Source of the DNA: Deltaproteobacteria bacterium
Lineage (GTDB): Bacteria; Desulfobacterota_E; Deferrimicrobia; Deferrimicrobiales; Deferrimicrobiaceae
Assembly: GCA_023488945.1 (NCBI GenBank)
Contig: JAMDBZ010000017.1
Span: 1 to 13,103, forward strand
Reading direction: 5' to 3'
DNA length: 13,103 nucleotides
Shown here: positions 5,959 through 12,996 of the stretch, piece by piece
How the letters are laid out: every line of letters starts with the position of its first letter
How positions within the stretch are numbered: the stretch's first letter is position 1
Position numbers and translations under genes: made by a program
The notes under the pieces: model-generated
The model's input: the letters and a program-made list of their open reading frames with translations, nothing else
The model's database searches: none
What the model was told of the DNA's origin: nothing

Positions 5959-6660
5959 ATGAAGCACAGGTGGGCCATGGTGATCGACATGGACCGGTGC
6001 ACCGGGTGCGGGGCGTGCGTGGTCGCCTGCGTCGCGGAGAACAACATCCCGACGGCCGGCGAGACCGAGGCCGGCAAGGGCCGGATCATGCACTGGATCC
6101 GGGTGTCCCGCTTCTGGAAAAAGGAGCGCACCGAGACGCGGGCGGTCTTCGTGCCGGTGCCGTGCATGCAATGCGAAAAGGCGCCGTGCGAGATCGTCTG
6201 TCCCGTCTACGCCACCTACCACGACGAGGACGACAACCTGAACGCGATGGTCTACAACCGGTGCGTCGGGACGCGGTACTGCGCGAACAACTGCCCCTAC
6301 TCGGTCCGGGTCTTCAACTGGTTCGACCATGCGTGGGAGAAACCGCTCGACGAGCAGCTCAACCCGGACCTCGTCGTCCGCTCCCGGGGCGTGATGGAGA
6401 AGTGCACCTACTGCATCCAGCGGATCCGCCGCGGCAAGGAGACGGCCCTCAAGGAGGGGCGGACGATCCGGGACGGCGAGGTCATGCCCGCCTGCGCCCA
6501 GACGTGCCCGCCGGGGGCGATCCGGTTCGGGGACCTCCTGGACCCCGAGAGCGCGGTCTCCCGCCTGGTGAAGGACCCGCGCCTCTTCAAGCTCATGGAG
6601 CACATGGGAACCGAGCCGGGCACGGCCTACCTGAAGAAGCAGAAAGGGCCGGGCCGATGA
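5959..6660 (+). CDS. actB2: Four-cluster Fe-S subunit ActB2
   Basis: A 233-residue NrfC/DmsB-type ferredoxin subunit with 15 cluster cysteines in four groups: C14, C17, C20, C24; C69, C72, C77, C81; C102, C108, C112; and C149, C152, C179, C183. The third group reads CVGTRYCANNCPY, with Thr in place of the usual second Cys. That predicts three 4Fe-4S clusters and one 3Fe-4S cluster, the set known for ActB of alternative complex III. In most characterised complexes this domain is fused behind the MopB-like half; here the two are separate genes 19 nt apart. It should lie on the outer face of the membrane between ActC and the cytochromes. No signal peptide is present, so it is probably exported bound to the Tat-tagged ActB1. 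Its stop codon overlaps the actC start (ATGA). Confidence 0.9.
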   Translation: MKHRWAMVIDMDRCTGCGACVVACVAENNIPTAGETEAGKGRIMHWIRVSRFWKKERTETRAVFVPVPCMQCEKAPCEIVCPVYATYHDEDDNLNAMVYNRCVGTRYCANNCPYSVRVFNWFDHAWEKPLDEQLNPDLVVRSRGVMEKCTYCIQRIRRGKETALKEGRTIRDGEVMPACAQTCPPGAIRFGDLLDPESAVSRLVKDPRLFKLMEHMGTEPGTAYLKKQKGPGR

Positions 6661-8045
6661 GCGGGAAAGATCGCCTGGCGCGCCTCGACCAGGCCCGGCT
6701 CTACCGGGACCTCTCGCGGGCGACCCTTGTCACGACCCGGACGTGGTACATCGCCGCCGGGATCCTCGCCGCCGTCTTCGCCTGGGGAGTCGGGACCTTC
6801 GTCTACATGATGCTGACCGGGATCGGGGTCACCGGCCTGAACCGCCCCGTCTTCTGGGGCGTCATGATCATCCTGTTCGTCTTCTGGATCGGCGTCTCCC
6901 ACTCCGGGACGCTGATCTCCGCGATCCTGCGGATCACCCGGACGACGTGGAGGGCGCCGGTGCTGCGCGGCGCCGAGGCGATGACCGTCTTCGCCCTGAT
7001 GGTGGGCGGCCTCTTCCCCCTCATGCACCTGGGGCGGAACTGGCGGTTCTATTACATGATCCCCTATCCCAACGAGCGGCAGCTCTGGCCGAACTTCCGG
7101 TCCCCCCTCATCTGGGACATGGTGGCCATCGCGACGTATCTCACCGGGAGCATCCTCTTCCTCTATTTCGGGATGATCCCGGACCTGGCCGTCGCGCGGG
7201 ATCGTTCGACGGGGTGGCGGAAGACGCTCTACACGATCCTCGCCGCCGGGTTCCGGGGGACACACGCGGAATGGCGCCGCTACCACGTCGCCTCGACCCT
7301 CTTCGCCGTCCTCATCATCCCCGTCGCCGTGTCGGTCCACTCCATCGTGAGCTGGGACTTCGCCATGGCGATGGTGCCGGGGTGGCACAGCACGATCTTC
7401 GCCCCCTATTTCGTTGCGGGGGCGATCTATTCCGGCATCGCCGGCGTCGTCACCGTCATGGCGGCCCTCCGCTGGGCCTTCAAGCTGGAAGACCACCTCA
7501 CCGAGCGGCATTTCGACAACCTGGGGAAACTGCTCCTGACGTTCACGCTCATCTGGGGGTACTTCTACTTCTCGGAGTTCCTGACCACCTGGTACAGCCG
7601 CCTTCCCGAGGATTGGGCGCTCATCAGCTCCTACGGGGGGCATTATCTCCCCCTCTTTCTCGTGATGGTCCTGTGCAACTTCGTCATCCCGCTGCCGTTG
7701 CTCTGCCTCGGGAAGGTCCGCCGGTCGGTCCGCGCGATCTTCGCGGTGTCCCTCGTCGTCAACGTGGGGATGTGGACGGAGCGCGCCCTGATCGTCGTGC
7801 CCCCCCTGGCGCGGCGGAACGACCCGTCGATCTGGCACAACTATTTCCCGACCTGGGTGGAGATCTCCTACATCGCCGGCTCGATCGCGATGTTCGCCCT
7901 GCTCTACATGCTCTTTTCCAAGCTCCTGCCGATCATGGCGGTCAGCGACATCAAGGAGCACCTCTTCCAGACGACCGACCGGACCGTCGGGGGCGCGACC
8001 GTCCCCTCGGTGGCCCGGGGGGACGATCAGGGAGAAGACCGATGA
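6657..8045 (+). CDS. actC: NrfD-like quinol-oxidising membrane subunit ActC
   Basis: A 462-residue polytopic membrane protein of the NrfD/PsrC family with about ten transmembrane segments (roughly 29-53, 65-92, 104-125, 152-176, 212-232, 247-272, 292-313, 331-352, 356-382, 399-424). Segments typical of ActC are present: GVSHSGTLISAIL (79-91), RAPVLRGAEAMTVFAL (99-114), FPLMHLGRNW (120-129) and YPNERQLWPNFRSPLIWD (137-154), followed by GMIPDLA. Charged or ionisable residues inside membrane spans (H82, H124, D154, H228, D234, E307) are candidates for the quinol site and proton path. In the family, this subunit oxidises menaquinol or ubiquinol. The start overlaps the actB2 stop and the stop overlaps the actD start, each by 4 nt. 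It is the only NrfD-type subunit in the operon; ActF, the usual second copy, is absent. Confidence 0.92.
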   Translation: MSGKDRLARLDQARLYRDLSRATLVTTRTWYIAAGILAAVFAWGVGTFVYMMLTGIGVTGLNRPVFWGVMIILFVFWIGVSHSGTLISAILRITRTTWRAPVLRGAEAMTVFALMVGGLFPLMHLGRNWRFYYMIPYPNERQLWPNFRSPLIWDMVAIATYLTGSILFLYFGMIPDLAVARDRSTGWRKTLYTILAAGFRGTHAEWRRYHVASTLFAVLIIPVAVSVHSIVSWDFAMAMVPGWHSTIFAPYFVAGAIYSGIAGVVTVMAALRWAFKLEDHLTERHFDNLGKLLLTFTLIWGYFYFSEFLTTWYSRLPEDWALISSYGGHYLPLFLVMVLCNFVIPLPLLCLGKVRRSVRAIFAVSLVVNVGMWTERALIVVPPLARRNDPSIWHNYFPTWVEISYIAGSIAMFALLYMLFSKLLPIMAVSDIKEHLFQTTDRTVGGATVPSVARGDDQGEDR

Positions 8046-8575
8046 CCGCGCGGAACGGGATCGTCGTCATCGGGCTCTTCGACACCGTGGAGCGAGCGGC
8101 GGAGGCGGCCCGCGCCCTGCGCGCCCTCCCGCTTCCCGAGGAGAACCTCACGACGATCTCCTCCGTCGCGCTCCCCGACGGCGCCGTCGTGACGGATCGG
8201 CGGCCGATCCGGTTCCCCTGGATCGTGGCCCTCTTCTGGCTCGTCGGAGCGCTGGCCGCATTCGGCCTCACGCTCCTCACGTACCTGGCGTACCCCATGA
8301 TCACGGCCGGGAAGCCGATCACCACCGTCCCACCGACGATCATCGTCACCTACGAGGGAGCCATGCTGGGCGCCCTCCTCGCGACGCTCGTCGCCGGCTT
8401 CCGGTCGATCGGGCTCGCGCGGTTCCGCACGAAGAAGGTCTTCGACCCCCGGATCCACGAGGGGAAGATCGCGGTCTGCGGCCGGGTGGAGGACGGCGGG
8501 CAGGCGCGCCGCGCCGAGCAGGCGCTCCGGGAGGCGGGAGGGACCGACGTCCGAACCGAGGAGGGCGCGCTGTGA
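8042..8575 (+). CDS. actD: ActD subunit (DUF3341 family)
   Basis: A 177-residue DUF3341/ActD protein. It has a soluble ferredoxin-fold-like N-terminus beginning GIVVIGLFDTVERAAEAARA, where the family usually has a short 'predicted regulator' domain, then two transmembrane helices (about 58-83 and 99-121) joined by a loop containing GKPITTVPPTIIVTYE, and a C-terminal cytoplasmic tail. This loop and helix pair is the family signature. In solved alternative complex III structures ActD is an accessory subunit without cofactors. It overlaps actC by ATGA and actE by GTGA, so translation of the three is coupled. The call is firm from sequence layout and context. Confidence 0.88.
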   Translation: MTARNGIVVIGLFDTVERAAEAARALRALPLPEENLTTISSVALPDGAVVTDRRPIRFPWIVALFWLVGALAAFGLTLLTYLAYPMITAGKPITTVPPTIIVTYEGAMLGALLATLVAGFRSIGLARFRTKKVFDPRIHEGKIAVCGRVEDGGQARRAEQALREAGGTDVRTEEGAL

Positions 8576-9069
8576 GGGGACTTCGGGGCTTCGCGCCGGC
8601 GGCCGCCTTCGTCCTGGTCCTCGCGCTCTGCGGCTGCGAGAAGATCGACCGGAACATGTGGGACAGCCCGGCGTTCAAGCCCGAGAGCGACCCCGTTCGG
8701 CTGCCCCCGGCCGACTCGGTCCCCACGAAGGGGATCGAGCGGATCCCGTCGTTCGCCGAGGCCAAGGCTCTCAAGAATCCCGTGAAGCGGACGGAGTGGA
8801 ACCTCCTCAAGGGCAAGGAGCTCTTCGGGATCTTCTGCGTCCCCTGCCACGGCGCGTCGGGGAAGGGCGACGGCCCGATCGCGAAGAAATACGTCCCGAC
8901 CCCCGCCGACATCGGCCCCGGGGGCGTTACCCCCCACCTGGCGGACGGCGAGCTCTACGTCATCATATCGAGCGGTTCCGGGGGGATGCCGGCCTTCCGG
9001 CATGACCTCCTCCCGACCGAGCGGTGGCTGATCGTCGATTATTTGCGGGCGTTGAAACAAACGCCGTGA
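8572..9069 (+). CDS. actE: Monoheme cytochrome c lipoprotein ActE
   Basis: A 165-residue class I cytochrome c. The N-terminus is a lipoprotein signal (AAFVLVLALCGC) with C22 as the likely lipidated residue. One heme motif, CVPCH at 89-93 inside FGIFCVPCHGASGKGDGP, and a downstream GGMPAF with M139 as probable axial ligand define the cytochrome fold. The stretch NMWDSPAFKPES after the lipobox resembles the anchoring arm of ActE proteins. It should accept electrons from the ActA hemes and pass them to a mobile cytochrome c or an oxidase. The GTG start at 8572 overlaps the actD stop. It is the last gene of the operon; the next gene begins 66 bases later and is not an ActF. Confidence 0.9.
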   Translation: MRGLRGFAPAAAFVLVLALCGCEKIDRNMWDSPAFKPESDPVRLPPADSVPTKGIERIPSFAEAKALKNPVKRTEWNLLKGKELFGIFCVPCHGASGKGDGPIAKKYVPTPADIGPGGVTPHLADGELYVIISSGSGGMPAFRHDLLPTERWLIVDYLRALKQTP

Positions 9070-9089
9070 TAAAGTTTCTTCCGCCGTTT

Positions 9090-9106
9090 CCGATAAATCC
9101 TATCGG
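9090..9106 (+). other. Small hairpin after actE
   Basis: CCGATA and TATCGG form a 6-bp stem with a 5-nt loop about 20 bases after the actE stop. No T-run follows, so it is at best a weak terminator or mRNA end structure. The short 66-nt gap leaves open read-through into the GGDEF gene. Confidence 0.3.
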
Positions 9107-9135
9107 CGTCGTATCCCGGTAAAGGCGGCCGAACG

Positions 9136-10842
9136 ATGGAAATCAGCCCGGAATCCCTCTCCAGCCTGCTCGACAACATCCCGGACCAGATGCTGCTGAT
9201 CTCGGTGCCGGATTACAAGATCCTGTACGCAAACCGCGTCTTCACGGAAGCCATGGGGACGACGCTGGACTCGGTCCGGGGGCGCGACTGCTTCGCCGTC
9301 ACGCACGGGATGGACACGCGCTGCGACCGGAATGGCCACGAGTGCCCCGTGGCGAAGGCGGTCGTCACCGGGGAGACGAGCCTCGCCGTCCACGACCACG
9401 TCGACCGGGACGGGGGGCGCCGGCTCGTCGAGGTCACGGCAAGCCCGATCCGGAACGAGGCGGGGGACATCACCTGCGTCGTCGAAGTGGTCAAGGAGAG
9501 CCGGAAGAGGGAAGGGATCTACGAGGAACTGCGGCAGAAGGCCGATTTCCTCGAGAAGATCCTCCACACCTGCCCCGAGGGGATCATCGGGAACGACCGC
9601 GACGGGAACATCTTCCTCTTCAACGCGAGCGCGGAGCGGATCTTCGGTTACCCCCGGGACGCGGTAATCGGCCGGCTCAACGCGGCGGACCTCTATCCGC
9701 CCGGGGGCGCCCGGGAGGTGAGGGAGCTCATCCACTCCGAGCGGTACGGGGAATGGGGACGCCTCGTCGACTTCGAGACCGAGATCGTCGACCACGAGGG
9801 GAAACGCATCCCCATCCGGCTGTGCTGCTCGCTCCTCCACGACGGCGTCCGGGAGGTCGGGACGATCGGCTTTTTCACCGACATCTCGGCCCGCAAGCTT
9901 CTCCAGGAGAAGTTCCTGGAATCGGAGGAGCGGTTCCGCGGGATCTTCGAGAGCGCCCAGGACGCGATCGTCAGCGTCGCCGAAGACGGGACGATCGTGA
10001 TGGCCAACAAGGCCGTCGAGACGATCCTGGGATACGCCGACAGCGAGCTGCGCGGGATGAACATCGCGGCGCTGTTCCCGGTGAAGCACGGCGACCCCTG
10101 GAGCGAGATCCGGATCTACGCCTCGCCCCGGGGCCCGGAGAACCTCAAGAAGACGGTGGAGCTCACGGTGCTGCACAAGTCGGGAGGGCAGGTCCCCATC
10201 CAGATGTCGCTCGCCGAGAGGTCGGTCCACGGCCGGATGTTCCTCACCGCCATCATCCGGGACATCACGGAGCGGAAGGCGCTCGAGGAGGAGCTCCGTC
10301 TCCTCTCGATCACCGACAGCCTCACGCGCCTGCACAACCGCCGGCACTTCACGACGCTGGCCCAGAAGGAGCTGGACCGGGCCGTCCGGAACAAGACCCC
10401 CTTCTCGGTGCTGCTGTTCGACCTGGACCGGTTCAAGCAATACAACGACGCGTACGGTCACGCCGAGGGCGACGAGGTGCTCAAGGCGGTGGGAAGGCTG
10501 GCGTCGAAAAATTTCCGGACGATGGACTCCTGCTTCCGGTTCGGGGGCGAGGAGTTCCTGGTCCTTCTCCCGGAGACGTGCGCCGCGGGGGCGATGGTCG
10601 CCGCGGAGCGGCTCCGCATCCGCTTCTCGGAGATCCCCTTCCGGCCCGTGCCCGGCGGGACGCCGGTCCACCTGACCGTTTCGATCGGGATCGCCGAGCA
10701 CCACCCCGGGTACACGCTCGACGACCTGATCCGGCTTGCCGACCTGGCGATGTACGCCGCCAAGAACGGGGGGCGCAACCGGACGGTCAGCTACGAGTAC
10801 ATCCTGGCGAAATCGGTCCTGCGCCCCGAACTGCCCGGCTGA
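9136..10842 (+). CDS. PAS-PAS-PAS-GGDEF diguanylate cyclase
   Basis: A 568-residue soluble signalling protein that should make cyclic di-GMP from GTP. Three PAS domains lie at about 8-122, 138-258 and 268-392, and a GGDEF domain at about 400-560. The active site is RFGGEEFLV with GGEEF at 470-474, the substrate-site motif FDLDRFKQYNDAYGH is intact, and an RTMD inhibitory I-site at 461-464 is correctly spaced five residues before it, so product feedback is likely. PAS1 contains a Cys/His cluster (C52, H57, C63, C70: GRDCFAVTHGMD, TRCDRNGHECP) seen in a recurring PAS subtype, possibly metal- or redox-sensing. No transmembrane segment is visible. The start follows a GGTAAAGGCGG ribosome-binding stretch. 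It lies 66 nt after the respiratory operon and could be co-transcribed, which hints at sensing respiratory state. Confidence 0.92.
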   Translation: MEISPESLSSLLDNIPDQMLLISVPDYKILYANRVFTEAMGTTLDSVRGRDCFAVTHGMDTRCDRNGHECPVAKAVVTGETSLAVHDHVDRDGGRRLVEVTASPIRNEAGDITCVVEVVKESRKREGIYEELRQKADFLEKILHTCPEGIIGNDRDGNIFLFNASAERIFGYPRDAVIGRLNAADLYPPGGAREVRELIHSERYGEWGRLVDFETEIVDHEGKRIPIRLCCSLLHDGVREVGTIGFFTDISARKLLQEKFLESEERFRGIFESAQDAIVSVAEDGTIVMANKAVETILGYADSELRGMNIAALFPVKHGDPWSEIRIYASPRGPENLKKTVELTVLHKSGGQVPIQMSLAERSVHGRMFLTAIIRDITERKALEEELRLLSITDSLTRLHNRRHFTTLAQKELDRAVRNKTPFSVLLFDLDRFKQYNDAYGHAEGDEVLKAVGRLASKNFRTMDSCFRFGGEEFLVLLPETCAAGAMVAAERLRIRFSEIPFRPVPGGTPVHLTVSIGIAEHHPGYTLDDLIRLADLAMYAAKNGGRNRTVSYEYILAKSVLRPELPG

Positions 10843-10887
10843 ACCGACCGGCGACCCTTTCCGACGCCGGGAACCCGGGGCATCGTC

Positions 10888-10940
10888 TATAATCTCCTGA
10901 GGGGGAGTTCGGCCCTTTCCCATTCCCCCTTTTCAAGGAG
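10888..10940 (+). promoter_or_regulatory. Promoter -10 box, leader hairpin and RBS for the amidotransferase pair
   Basis: A perfect TATAAT lies at 10888-10893 in the 104-nt gap before the amidotransferase gene; no matching -35 box is seen. The leader that follows can fold GGGGGA (10901-10906) onto TCCCCC (10924-10929), a 6-bp stem with a 17-nt loop followed by TTTT at 10930-10933. An AAGGAG ribosome-binding site sits at 10935-10940. The hairpin could act as a terminator for upstream transcripts or as an attenuator; its long loop makes either uncertain. Confidence 0.45.
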
Positions 10941-10946
10941 CGCCCC

Positions 10947-11678
10947 ATGTGCCGCATGATCGCTTTCGCTTCCGCGGAACCTCGCGACGTCGCCCCCTGC
11001 CTCGCGGAGATGGCGCGGCTGGCGACGTGCGGCAACCTCGTGGACGGATGGGAGCGGCGCCCCGGCGGGAACCACCCCGACGGGTGGGGAATCGCCTTCC
11101 GGCAGGGGGACGAGACCCACGTCGTGCGGAGCGGGAAACCCGCCAACAGCGACCCGCTCCTGGGAACGGTCCGGGCCGCGGCCGACCGCTTCATCGGCCA
11201 CATCCGGTACGCCTCCAACGTCGCCACCGTGAACGCGTCGAACGCCCACCCCTTCCAGGCCGGCGGGATCGTCCTCGCCCACAACGGGACCTTCTACGGC
11301 GCAATCGGAGAGGAGGCCGGCCGGCGCAACGTGAGCGACACGCTCGTCTTCCTCGAGCGGCTGGCCCGGGCATGGTCCGAGAGGACGTTCCCCGCTCTCC
11401 GGGAGGTCCTCTCCGGGATGCTTTCCGACCCCGCGCTGGTGGGCGACTACTCGGCCGCGAACCTGCTGATCCTGGCGGACGGGGCGCTCTACGCGCTCCG
11501 GAACTTCCGCCGGGACCCGGACTATTACACCCTCTCGCTGCGCGCCGCGCCCGGGGAGGCCGTCGTGGCCAGCGAGCCCCCCGAGGGGGAACCCGGCTTC
11601 CGCCTCCTGGGCAACGGGGAGCTCGTGGAGCTGCGTCCTTCCGCTCCCCGGTCGGCCCAGGTCGCCTTCGCTCCCTGA
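10947..11678 (+). CDS. Class II glutamine amidotransferase (YafJ/EgtC-like)
   Basis: A 243-residue protein consisting of one N-terminal-nucleophile class II glutamine amidotransferase domain. The catalytic Cys is residue 2 (MCRMIAFAS), exposed after Met removal. Family motifs follow in order: HPDGWGIAF (43-51), GHIRYAS (84-90), NAHPF (99-103), LAHNGTFYG (110-118) and SDTLVFLERL (130-139). Such stand-alone domains hydrolyse a gamma-glutamyl amide; in EgtC the substrate is gamma-glutamyl-cysteinyl-hercynine, but no ergothioneine genes are nearby, so substrate assignment is not justified. It has its own AAGGAG site and candidate promoter, and is followed after 5 nt by the threonine aldolase gene, so the two probably form one transcript. 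Confidence 0.87.
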   Translation: MCRMIAFASAEPRDVAPCLAEMARLATCGNLVDGWERRPGGNHPDGWGIAFRQGDETHVVRSGKPANSDPLLGTVRAAADRFIGHIRYASNVATVNASNAHPFQAGGIVLAHNGTFYGAIGEEAGRRNVSDTLVFLERLARAWSERTFPALREVLSGMLSDPALVGDYSAANLLILADGALYALRNFRRDPDYYTLSLRAAPGEAVVASEPPEGEPGFRLLGNGELVELRPSAPRSAQVAFAP

Positions 11679-11683
11679 CAACC

Positions 11684-12724
11684 ATGCCGGAACCGGTCGA
11701 CCTGCGCTCCGACACCGTCACGCTCCCCACGCCGGGGATGAGGCAGGCCATGGCCAGGGCGAAGGTCGGCGACGCGCAGCGGGGGGAGGACCCTTCCGTC
11801 CGCGCGCTGGAGGAGTACGCCGCCGCCTTGTTCGGGAAGGAGGCCGGTTTCTTCGTCCCCTCGGGAACGATGGGAAACCTCGCGGCGGTCGCAGCCTGGA
11901 CCCGGCCGGGCGACATCGTCGTCGCCTCCTCCTCCTCCCACATCGCGGGGCGGGAGAGCCCGGGGATCTCGAACCTCGCGTCGGTGGTCGTCATCGGGAT
12001 CCCCGCGCCCGGCGGGATTTTCACCGCGGAGGACGTCGCGCAGGCCATCGCCGGGGCGCCGCCACGCGCCCGGGTGACCCTGGTGACCGCCGAGAACACG
12101 CACAACGGGGGGGGCGGGACGGTCTTCCCCTTAAGCGCGCTCCGGAAGATCCGGGCGGTCTGCCGCAGGGCGGAGGTCCCGCTGCATATCGACGGGTCGC
12201 GGATCTTCAACGCCTCGGTCGCCTCGGGCGTCCCCCCGATCGAGTACGGGAAAACGTGCGACTCGCTGATGTTCTGCCTCTCCAAGGGGCTCGGCGCGCC
12301 TGTCGGATCGGTCCTGCTGGTGGGCGGGAAAGACCTCGTCGACGAAGCGCGGAAGGTCGGCTGCCGGGTGGGCGGCGGGATGCGCCAGGCCGGGATCGTC
12401 GCCGCGGGAGGGCTCTACGCGTTAAAGCACCACGTCGGCCGGCTCGCGGAGGACCACGAGAACGCCCGGGCGCTGGCGCGGGCGCTCGCGGAGATCCCCC
12501 GCGTGCGGGTCGTCAACGACCCCTTGGAAACGAACATCGTCCTGTTCCGCTGGGAGACGCCCCGGGCGGACCTCCCGACGTTCCGGAAAGACCTCACGGC
12601 GCGCGGCGTGCTCCTCGACGACCGGAACTTCCCGCTCTTCCGGGCCGTGACGCACCTCGGGGTGGGGCGGAAGGAGATCGCGCGCGCGGGCCGCGTCCTC
12701 CGGGAGGCGCTTGCCGGTCAGTGA
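11684..12724 (+). CDS. ltaE: Low-specificity L-threonine aldolase
   Basis: A 346-residue fold-type I PLP enzyme that cleaves L-threonine or L-allo-threonine to glycine and acetaldehyde. The start DLRSDTVTLPTPGMRQAMA is characteristic. The phosphate-binding PSGTMGN is at 59-65, a ring-stacking His at 86 (SSSHIAGRES), ENTHNGGGGTV at 137-147, the PLP-contacting HIDGSRIFNA at 168-177 (D170, R173), and the Schiff-base lysine K201 in CLSKGLGAPVGS. Length and motifs are normal. The SSSSHIAGRES stretch differs from the usual H-x-Y-x-x-E-A-G segment and may shade substrate preference. It starts 5 nt after the amidotransferase stop and lacks a clear ribosome-binding site, so translation is probably coupled. 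Its 3' end overlaps the convergent zinc-ribbon gene by 7 nt. Confidence 0.92.
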   Translation: MPEPVDLRSDTVTLPTPGMRQAMARAKVGDAQRGEDPSVRALEEYAAALFGKEAGFFVPSGTMGNLAAVAAWTRPGDIVVASSSSHIAGRESPGISNLASVVVIGIPAPGGIFTAEDVAQAIAGAPPRARVTLVTAENTHNGGGGTVFPLSALRKIRAVCRRAEVPLHIDGSRIFNASVASGVPPIEYGKTCDSLMFCLSKGLGAPVGSVLLVGGKDLVDEARKVGCRVGGGMRQAGIVAAGGLYALKHHVGRLAEDHENARALARALAEIPRVRVVNDPLETNIVLFRWETPRADLPTFRKDLTARGVLLDDRNFPLFRAVTHLGVGRKEIARAGRVLREALAGQ

Positions 12725-12996
12725 AACCGGTTCGGCGGGGAATGCTTCGCGATGTCCTCGGCGACCTCGCCGACCGTCTGCTTCATGAACCGGTCGGCCT
12801 TCTTCTTCGCGCTGTCGCCCGAGGAGGGCATCTTGGAGGGCCAGTTCGACCCCTTCAGGACGAAGCCGCCGGTCCCCGCGATCAGCCGCTCCACCTTCCC
12901 CCCGCAGGTGGGGCACCTGGCGAGCGGCGGGTCCGAGATCTTCTGGTTCGTCTCGAACTCTCCGCACTCGCTGCACTTGTACGCGTAGGTCGGCAC
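12718..12996 (-). CDS. FmdB-family zinc-ribbon regulatory protein
   Basis: A 92-residue FmdB-type protein. It begins PTYAYKCSECGEFE, the near-invariant start of this family, and has two CxxC pairs (C8, C11 and C28, C31 with ARCPTCGGK) that bind one zinc ion. The middle FVLKGSNWPSK (residues 47-57) is also typical, and the lysine-rich tail (SAKKKADRF) is probably flexible. FmdB proteins are called putative regulators, but no molecular function is firmly known. The GTG at 12996 is chosen over an ATG 11 codons upstream because the family start is MPTY and a GGGGGAG ribosome-binding site lies just before it. It runs convergent to the threonine aldolase gene with overlapping stop codons. Confidence 0.85.
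   Translation of the reverse strand: MPTYAYKCSECGEFETNQKISDPPLARCPTCGGKVERLIAGTGGFVLKGSNWPSKMPSSGDSAKKKADRFMKQTVGEVAEDIAKHSPPNRFH

Noticed and set aside
4761..6167. 468-codon open frame on the minus strand over actB1 and actB2
   Set aside because: It is antisense to genes with clear motifs and its product is a low-complexity run of Arg, Pro, Gly and Val without recognisable domains, a common artefact of GC-rich codon bias.
5970..6656. Possible long N-terminal extension of actC
   Set aside because: The frame is open but overlaps actB2 and encodes an Arg/Gly/Pro-rich shadow. The ATG at 6657 overlaps the actB2 stop in the usual operon manner.
6627..7961. 444-codon minus-strand frame over actC
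   Set aside because: Rich in Asp, Arg, Pro and His with no domain; actC opposite it has ten membrane spans and family motifs.
10866..10882. CCGGGAACCCGG palindrome before the TATAAT box
   Set aside because: The usable stem is only about 4 bp with no T-run; short GC palindromes are frequent in this DNA.
9100..10923. 607-codon open frame on the minus strand over the GGDEF gene
   Set aside because: The plus-strand frame has three PAS domains and an exact GGEEF site. The antisense product is a compositionally biased shadow with no motif.
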